Both the position numbers and the translations under genes were made by a program. The notes below the pieces were generated by a model, which did no database searches, was not told the DNA's origin, and saw only the letters and a list, made by a program, of their open reading frames with translations. DNA of 5,825 nt from Candidatus Zambryskibacteria bacterium CG10_big_fil_rev_8_21_14_0_10_34_34. GTDB lineage: Bacteria > Patescibacteriota > Minisyncoccia > Phycocordibacterales > WO2-35-19. Location of the stretch: NCBI GenBank assembly GCA_002771075.1, contig PCXM01000034.1, forward strand, positions 2,166 through 7,990. Direction: 5' to 3'. The stretch's first letter is position 1. The number at the start of each line of letters is the position of its first letter. Below, one piece after another: positions 1-4,161 of this stretch.

Positions 1-36
1 TACTGAAAAAACATACTTCCGTCTCACACAGGTATC

Positions 37-63
37 AAAAAATATGAAGCAGTTCATATTTTT
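37..63 (-). terminator. Hairpin terminator after tRNA-Lys
   Basis: A perfect 11-bp inverted repeat, AAAAATATGAA at 38-48 and its complement at 53-63, closes a 4-base GCAG loop. It starts 9 bases beyond the 3' end of the minus-strand tRNA-Lys. Read on the minus strand, the stem ends in a run of T, as in an intrinsic terminator. The stem is AT-rich and the T run lies inside it, so it is weaker than a textbook terminator and could work in both directions. Confidence 0.6.
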
Positions 64-71
64 CTATCATG

Positions 72-144
72 TGCGCCCACTAGGATTTGAACCTAGGACC
101 GTCTCGTTAAGAGCGAGCTGCTCTACCAACTGAGCTATGGGCGC
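72..144 (-). tRNA. tRNA-Lys (anticodon CTT)
   Basis: The minus strand folds into a complete 73-base cloverleaf. The acceptor stem GCGCCCA pairs with TGGGCGC, the D arm is GCTC/GAGC with a canonical AGTTGGTA loop, and the T arm is CTAGG/CCTAG around TTCAAAT. The anticodon loop CTCTTAA gives anticodon CTT, which reads the lysine codon AAG. The anticodon stem has one G27-A43 mismatch at its top. The discriminator is A and no CCA is encoded (the next bases are CAT), so a CCA-adding enzyme is needed. The gene lies 13 bases downstream of the LAGLIDADG-like gene on the same strand and may be co-transcribed with it. Confidence 0.96.
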
Positions 145-149
145 ATATC

Positions 150-164
150 AAACTATTTTAGTTT
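150..164 (-). other. Small hairpin over a stop codon, 5' of tRNA-Lys
   Basis: AAACTA and TAGTTT form a perfect 6-bp stem around a 3-base loop. The hairpin contains the TAA stop of the upstream gene (158-160) and ends 5 bases before the tRNA 5' end. There is no U tract, so it is a poor terminator. A hairpin of the same design lies before tRNA-Cys (1761-1779). A role in separating mRNA from tRNA is inference. Confidence 0.35.
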
Positions 165-898
165 AAATTTATTGGTTTAGCAACATTTTTTAATTTTTGC
201 CATCTTTTTTCTATTAGCTTAACTTGTGGAGCAATATCTTTTAATATTGCTTGAGTCCATCCGTATACACGATGACGATAATCAGTCCCTTTGGGAACTT
301 CAATCCTAAGGGTTCCATAATAGAGGTTATTTTTTTTGTAATTTGTACTTAATGGTTTTACATAACTTTTTCCAAAATTTGCCACTGGAATTTTTGTAAG
401 ATCAGACCAAAATTTTTTAATATTTTTTTCTGATTGTTGGGGGTAGATATTTAATCTCACTGTAAGTTTGTGAGGTGTAATTTTGAATATTTTTTCAACC
501 CATTTAATCCAAAACAAAACTAGATAAGGGTCAGAATTGGTCATTTGAAACATTTTATTTTTGCTACCTTCTGCCCAATATAAAGCAGCTCCAAAAAAAC
601 GATAAGCATCAAGACCAATAGGTTTTTTAATTTCTGATTTAGCTTTTTTTATAATGGAGGTAATTTCTTTATTTCTTCTATCTTTTTGACTAAACTCACC
701 CTTAGTCATCATTTTTATTTGTTTTGTATATAATCTTTCTTTAAATTTTAAAGGTAGGGGGGTGTCTTTGAGCCAGGTACTCAAGGTGCTTTTTGGAACT
801 CTTATTTTATTGCCAATCTTTTTGTAACTCCATCCTTGTAGTCTTAATTCCCTCGCATCCTTTTTTATCTCTTTTGTATAAATCTTTTTTATATTCAT
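158..898 (-). CDS. HTH protein with LAGLIDADG-like domain (putative homing-type nuclease or regulator)
   Basis: The 246-residue protein is lysine-rich. Residues about 11-45 look like a resolvase- or sigma-type helix-turn-helix (RELRLQGWSYKKIGNKIRVPKSTLSTWL), here given only to locate it by its core GWSYKKIG and the recognition-helix segment PKSTLSTWL. From about residue 100 a second domain begins with GAALYWAEGSK (103-113), which resembles the first helix of a compact LAGLIDADG-like fold. An R-L-N-IYP strand (148-153) and a KFWSDLTKIPVANF segment (162-175) follow and fit that fold. No experimental function is known to me for this family. A degenerate homing endonuclease or a DNA-binding regulator derived from one are both possible. 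The acidic catalytic residue is unclear: E110 in WAEG is a candidate. The ATG start has no Shine-Dalgarno sequence but a -10-like box lies just upstream. tRNA-Lys follows 13 bases after the stop. Confidence 0.7.
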   Translation of the reverse strand: MNIKKIYTKEIKKDARELRLQGWSYKKIGNKIRVPKSTLSTWLKDTPLPLKFKERLYTKQIKMMTKGEFSQKDRRNKEITSIIKKAKSEIKKPIGLDAYRFFGAALYWAEGSKNKMFQMTNSDPYLVLFWIKWVEKIFKITPHKLTVRLNIYPQQSEKNIKKFWSDLTKIPVANFGKSYVKPLSTNYKKNNLYYGTLRIEVPKGTDYRHRVYGWTQAILKDIAPQVKLIEKRWQKLKNVAKPINLN

Positions 899-904
899 AC
901 ATAG

Positions 905-934
905 AGCATACTACATATAACTATTGGTCTGCAA
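905..934 (-). promoter_or_regulatory. Possible promoter of the HTH/LAGLIDADG-like gene
   Basis: On the minus strand TTGCAG (929-934) and TATGCT (905-910) are 18 bases apart. The -10 box ends 6 bases before the ATG, so transcription could begin at the start codon, giving a leaderless mRNA. Both boxes match the consensus only partly, and the region is AT-rich, so chance matches are likely. Confidence 0.3.
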
Positions 935-1089
935 GATAATAATGTTAATAACTTTTTTAATATTTAAATTTAATACAAAATTAGCTAAAAATTTTTACCT
1001 CTAATCATCTATAAAGAATTCATAACCTCCAATAAGGACTGGGGTAGATAGAAAATACCAAACTAAAAAGAAATAAAATTTTCTTATTT

Positions 1090-1575
1090 TTGGGCTTCAT
1101 TGTTTTGTGTCTCTATTTTACCAATTTTAAAACTATTTCCAATAAAGTGTCAAAAAGTTACAGACAAGTAATTAGTTTATTAGGACTAAGACCAACGGGT
1201 GGTAATTATGATCAAGTAAAAAAATATATAAGAGAATACTCTTTAAATATAAAACATTTTACTGGAAAAATATGGAATAAAGGATTGAAATTTGATTTTA
1301 ATCCTCGTATACCTCTTGAAAAAATCTTAATAATAAATAGTACCTACCAAAGCTTTAAGTTGAAAAAACGATTATTTTCAGCTAAACTTAAAAAACCTAA
1401 ATGTGAAAAATGTGGTTGGGCTAAAAAGTCTGTTGATGGTAGAATTCCTTTGGAATTAGATCATATAAACGGAAATAGACATGACAATAGAATAAATAAT
1501 TTAAGAATACTTTGTCCGAATTGCCATAGTCTACAAACAACACATAGAGGTAGAAATATAACAAGAAAACAATGA
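1090..1575 (+). CDS. HNH endonuclease
   Basis: The product, 161 residues from TTG 1090, has an N-terminal SYRQVISLLGL..GGNY segment (23-40) and then HFTGKIWNKG (56-65). This architecture is typical of small stand-alone HNH nucleases of phages and mobile elements. The C-terminal HNH domain is intact: zinc-knuckle pairs C105/C108 and C142/C145, catalytic H125 in LDHINGN, N137 and H146. It should nick or cut DNA with a divalent metal. The start is uncertain. The frame is open back to 1048 but contains no ATG, and the first residues (GFIVLCLYF) are hydrophobic and unlike the family. GTG 1147 would give a 142-residue protein beginning just before the conserved segment. Neither start has a Shine-Dalgarno sequence. 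The TGA stop lies one base before tRNA-Leu. The upstream gap (899-1089) holds nothing else I can support. Confidence 0.85.
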   Translation: MGFIVLCLYFTNFKTISNKVSKSYRQVISLLGLRPTGGNYDQVKKYIREYSLNIKHFTGKIWNKGLKFDFNPRIPLEKILIINSTYQSFKLKKRLFSAKLKKPKCEKCGWAKKSVDGRIPLELDHINGNRHDNRINNLRILCPNCHSLQTTHRGRNITRKQ

Positions 1576-1576
1576 T

Positions 1577-1658
1577 GCTCGGATGGTGGAATTGGTATAC
1601 ACGCAACACTTAAAATGTTGTCCCGAAAGGGATGTGGGTTCAACTCCCACTCCGAGCA
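1577..1658 (+). tRNA. tRNA-Leu (anticodon TAA)
   Basis: This is an 82-base class II tRNA. Acceptor GCTCGGA pairs with TCCGAGC, the anticodon stem CAACA/TGTTG encloses CTTAAAA (anticodon TAA, reading UUA), and a long variable arm TCCCGAAAGGGA forms its own hairpin. The T arm is GTGGG/CCCAC with loop TTCAACT. The discriminator is A, as expected for leucine, and CCA is not encoded. It begins one base after the HNH stop codon and converges with tRNA-Cys across 26 bases that contain a run of seven T. Confidence 0.96.
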
Positions 1659-1684
1659 CATCAAACAATTTTTTTCAACAAATG

Positions 1685-1756
1685 AGGCCACGGCGAGAAT
1701 TGCACTCGCGTATATTCCTTTTGCAGAGGAATGCCTTACTACTTGGCTACGTGGCC
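1685..1756 (-). tRNA. tRNA-Cys (anticodon GCA) with altered D-loop/T-loop contact
   Basis: The 72-base cloverleaf has acceptor GGCCACG/CGTGGCC, anticodon stem TTCCT/AGGAA around CTGCAAA (anticodon GCA), T stem GCGAG/CTCGC and discriminator U73, the main cysteine identity base. Two tertiary positions are unusual. The D loop is AGTAGTA instead of the common AGTGGTA, so position 18 is A instead of G. The T loop is TGCAATT instead of TTCAANT, so position 55 is G instead of U. These two bases normally pair with each other. No CCA is encoded. The gene follows rbfA by 14 bases on the same strand. All stems are intact, so it is probably functional. Confidence 0.93.
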
Positions 1757-1760
1757 GAAT

Positions 1761-1779
1761 AAGAGCTATTTTAGCTTTT
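1761..1779 (-). other. Small hairpin over the rbfA stop, 5' of tRNA-Cys
   Basis: AGCTA and TAGCT pair perfectly around a 3-base loop (1764-1776). Two outer A-T pairs extend the stem past an imperfect pair. It contains the rbfA TAA stop (1771-1773) and ends 4 bases before the tRNA-Cys 5' end. It could be a weak terminator, but it lacks a U tract on the minus strand. It shares loop, inner stem and stop-codon register with the hairpin at 150-164. Confidence 0.35.
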
Positions 1780-2133
1780 ATTTATTAAATTTTCAATGTG
1801 AGATTCATTTGAAAGTCTGTCTATTTTTTGACGATTGTGCTCACCTTCATCAATATAAAAATCTATTTTAGGAGTAAAGCCAAAAGATTTTTTAGACATC
1901 ATAAATAGACGGAAATCTTGTCTGCGTCGTTTGGCAAATTCTAAAGCGGCTTCTTCTTTTTCTATTGGTAGAGCGGTAAAATAAACCGAAGCTCTTTTGC
2001 CACGGTCAAAAATCTCTGTTTTGGTTATTGTCATCAATGAATCTTTGCTTGATTCTATAGAAAAATATTCAGCAGCAAATCTAGAGATAAGTGAAATAAA
2101 TTTGTCATCTTTAAATCTATTTATATGTTTCAT
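1771..2133 (-). CDS. rbfA: Ribosome-binding factor A (30S maturation factor)
   Basis: RbfA binds the 30S subunit near 16S helix 1 and helps the final steps of 16S rRNA maturation, mainly in the cold. The 120-residue product has the usual family length and marker segments: AAEYFSIES (20-28), SLMTITKTEI (32-41), the strand ASVYFTALP (48-56), the helix with RRRQDFR (69-75) and the C-terminal TPKIDFYIDEGEHNRQKID (87-105), whose P-x-I-x-F-x-x-D-x-G-E pattern is diagnostic. Its ATG directly abuts the infB stop with no gap, so translation is probably coupled. No Shine-Dalgarno sequence is visible. The infB-rbfA order is widely conserved in bacteria, which supports the call. Confidence 0.92.
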   Translation of the reverse strand: MKHINRFKDDKFISLISRFAAEYFSIESSKDSLMTITKTEIFDRGKRASVYFTALPIEKEEAALEFAKRRRQDFRLFMMSKKSFGFTPKIDFYIDEGEHNRQKIDRLSNESHIENLINKS

Positions 2134-3639
2134 TTATTTTTGTTTGATAATAGAAGTCGTTTTTAAAATATCTCCTTCTGCTAATTCTATTTTTGACTCT
2201 ACCATCATCCCAAATTCCTGACCTTCTTGGACTAAATCAGTTTTTATTTTTTGTGTTTGAAGTTCTTTTATTTTGCCTTCACCAAGTAAAGCTTCTCTTC
2301 TAAATATTTTAACTGTGGCTCCTATTTTGATTTCTCCTTCGTTTACTCTACCACCGATTACTTGCTTGTGTTTGTTTTTATTAAAAACCCTAAGCAACTT
2401 AATACTTCCAGTTACTATCTCTATATTTTCGGTTGGTGTAGCTTCTATTACTTCATTTTTTACATAATCAACCAATTCGTAGATTATTTTGTATGTTTTT
2501 ATTTTTATATTATCTCGAAGAGCCAATATTTCTGCATTTTTGTCTATCTTAACATTAAAACCCAAAACGAGACTATTTTTTATATTTGCAGTTTTTAAAT
2601 CTTTTTCTGTAATAGTGCCGATTCCTTTTGAAATTATTTTAACGGAGATTTTTTCATTACATAACTTTTGGAGTTCGTGCTCTACTGCATCTAATGAGCC
2701 AAAAGTGTCTGTCTTTATAACCACTCCAAAAGTTTCTCCATCCGAAAAGTTTTGAACTTTTTTTGTTTCTAAACTAGTTTTATTTTCAGAAGCAAATTTG
2801 ATAGCTTCTTCTTTTTTTAAAAAAGTTTTGAAACGATTTCCCACTTTTAGTTCGCCACTCCAACCAACTATTCTGACAGGACTAGAAAAAGTGGCTTCTT
2901 TTATTTTTTCACCTTTATAATCTTCTATGACTCTAATAGGAACATAACTTCCATAACTAGCTATAAACTGACCCACTTTAAGAGAGCCATTTTTTATTAT
3001 CAGAGTAGCAGAAATACCCTCTCTAGGATTAAGACTACTTTCTATTACAAATCCTTCTGCTAAAGCAGTTGGGTCGCCCTTTAATTCTTCTATATCTGAT
3101 TGGAGAAGTATCATTTCCAAGAGTTCATGAACACCTTTTCCTGTTTTGGCTGATATAGCTACTACTGGTATGGTGCCACCCCAACCTTCTACTAAAATGT
3201 CATTTTCTGCTAGGTCGGTTTTAATCTTGTCAATATCGGCGCTAGGGCGGTCAATTTTATTTATAGCCACTATAAAAGGAATATTATCTTTTTTGATACA
3301 ATTTAAAGCTTCAATGGTTTGAAGTTTTACTCCATCTTCAGCTGAAACGACAAGGATTGCAATATCAGCCACATCGGTGCTTCGCTCTCTGATAGAACAA
3401 AAAGCTTCATGTCCGGGAGTATCTATAAAAGTTATTTTTCTTTTTTGGCCACCTATCTCTTTTTCTACTTCGTAAGCAGATACGTGTTGAGTAATACCGC
3501 CAGCTTCTTTTTCGGTAGTATTTTTTTTTCTTATATAATCAAGCAAAGTGGATTTGCCATGATCAATATGACCCATGACAGAGACGACTGGTTCACGGGG
3601 TATTGTTTTTATTTTTTCTGTTTTATTTTTATCCTCCAT
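2134..3639 (-). CDS. infB: Translation initiation factor IF-2 (short form)
   Basis: This GTPase brings initiator fMet-tRNA to the 30S subunit and promotes 50S joining. The G domain starts almost at the N-terminus: G1 GHIDHGKS (23-30), G2 around T50 in GGITQHVSA, G3 DTPGH (73-77, with catalytic H77), G4 NKID (127-130) and G5 SAK (163-165). Domain II, domain III (about 310-360) and the C2 domain (to about 492) follow. At 501 residues it lacks the long N-terminal region of the Escherichia coli (890) and Bacillus proteins, as is common in reduced genomes. In C2 the usual ECG motif is EFG (475-477), and the cysteine expected in the IAGCYV-like strand is G430. The ATG overlaps the end of the DUF4446 gene by 11 bases. 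A GGAGGA lies just inside the coding region, too late to serve this start. Confidence 0.96.
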   Translation of the reverse strand: MEDKNKTEKIKTIPREPVVSVMGHIDHGKSTLLDYIRKKNTTEKEAGGITQHVSAYEVEKEIGGQKRKITFIDTPGHEAFCSIRERSTDVADIAILVVSAEDGVKLQTIEALNCIKKDNIPFIVAINKIDRPSADIDKIKTDLAENDILVEGWGGTIPVVAISAKTGKGVHELLEMILLQSDIEELKGDPTALAEGFVIESSLNPREGISATLIIKNGSLKVGQFIASYGSYVPIRVIEDYKGEKIKEATFSSPVRIVGWSGELKVGNRFKTFLKKEEAIKFASENKTSLETKKVQNFSDGETFGVVIKTDTFGSLDAVEHELQKLCNEKISVKIISKGIGTITEKDLKTANIKNSLVLGFNVKIDKNAEILALRDNIKIKTYKIIYELVDYVKNEVIEATPTENIEIVTGSIKLLRVFNKNKHKQVIGGRVNEGEIKIGATVKIFRREALLGEGKIKELQTQKIKTDLVQEGQEFGMMVESKIELAEGDILKTTSIIKQK

Positions 3640-4108
3640 TTATTTTTGATTGTTTTATCACTTCTTTTTCTTCTGATGTTAATCCATAATCACTCTCCCA
3701 GTCTTTTAATGGTTTGGCAAAAACATTAGTGCGTTCTCTAGTATGCATACTGGTTATGACCACTCCGTTTCCTTCTTCGTCTGCGAGAACAGAAGAAAAA
3801 CTTTGGTTGCCACCTAGGTCAGTGCCTTTAAATGGATTAAATCTTAAAGTAGGGACTCTTCCTATCTTGCCTTTTATCCTATTATTTAAGGATTTTATAT
3901 ACATAGTTGAGTCCGCCTGAAACTTTATAAGGTCTTCTAAGGTCTTAGTATGTAGTTTTAAAAGTCTTTCGATGTCTGGAACATTAGCGCTTCTAAATAT
4001 TCTAGAGACTCTAAAATACATTATTATCACTAATATAAGAGCCACCAAAGAAATCGCTAAAGCCAATAAAGGCGCAAAAAAAACAACTAAATTCCAATCT
4101 ATTACCAT
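3629..4108 (-). CDS. DUF4446 family membrane-anchored protein
   Basis: The 159-residue protein has one N-terminal hydrophobic segment (about 7-31) and then a predicted cytoplasmic, partly helical region (about 40-80). The C-terminal block RFNPFKGTDLGGNQSFS (89-105) and GVVITSMHTRE (115-125), with AKPLKDWESDYGLTSEE downstream, is characteristic of DUF4446, a family found in Firmicutes and candidate phyla. Its function is not known. It is the first gene of a minus-strand operon with infB and rbfA and overlaps infB by 11 bases (ATGGAGGATAA holds both the infB start and this stop). The ATG lies 8 bases after a good -10 box, so the transcript would be nearly leaderless. This makes the start convincing despite the missing Shine-Dalgarno sequence. 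Confidence 0.85.
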   Translation of the reverse strand: MVIDWNLVVFFAPLLALAISLVALILVIIMYFRVSRIFRSANVPDIERLLKLHTKTLEDLIKFQADSTMYIKSLNNRIKGKIGRVPTLRFNPFKGTDLGGNQSFSSVLADEEGNGVVITSMHTRERTNVFAKPLKDWESDYGLTSEEKEVIKQSKINGG

Positions 4109-4116
4109 AATCGTAT

Positions 4117-4144
4117 ATTATACATTAATTGTGGTATTATTCAA
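4117..4144 (-). promoter_or_regulatory. Promoter of the DUF4446-infB-rbfA operon
   Basis: On the minus strand TTGAAT (4139-4144) and a perfect TATAAT (4117-4122) are separated by 16 bases. The -10 box ends 8 bases before the ATG, so the predicted start of transcription is within one or two bases of the start codon. The -35 box overlaps the -10 box of the divergent desulfurase promoter. Confidence 0.6.
4132..4140 (+). promoter_or_regulatory. Extended -10 promoter of the cysteine desulfurase gene
   Basis: TGGTATTAT fits an extended -10 element (TGn plus a 5/6 match to TATAAT). No convincing -35 box lies upstream, which extended -10 promoters can tolerate. The leader to ATG 4162 would be about 15 bases and has no Shine-Dalgarno sequence. 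The same nine bases occur before the gene at 5571. Confidence 0.5.
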
Positions 4145-4161
4145 AATAACAACAGAATAAT

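Noticed and set aside
1010..1015. TATAAA as the HNH gene promoter
   Set aside because: There is no -35 box at a suitable distance, and such matches are expected by chance in this AT-rich gap.
1573..1575. UGA recoded as glycine, as in Gracilibacteria
   Set aside because: Reading through this TGA would run directly into tRNA-Leu. The HNH protein is complete here and the other genes use TAA, so the standard code fits.
1667..1676. T run after tRNA-Leu as a full terminator
   Set aside because: No separate hairpin precedes the seven T. It may help release the transcript, but I could not support it as a terminator.
1461..1691. Minus-strand open frame across the HNH gene and tRNA-Leu
   Set aside because: It runs antisense through an intact HNH domain and a tRNA and resembles no protein.
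3632..3637. GGAGGA as a ribosome binding site
   Set aside because: It lies just inside infB, after its ATG, and no ATG, GTG or TTG follows at a usable distance. It encodes the last residues of the DUF4446 protein.
3409..3729. Plus-strand open frames opposite infB and the DUF4446 gene
   Set aside because: They are hydrophobic, low-complexity mirrors of well-supported genes, with no start signal or recognisable motif.
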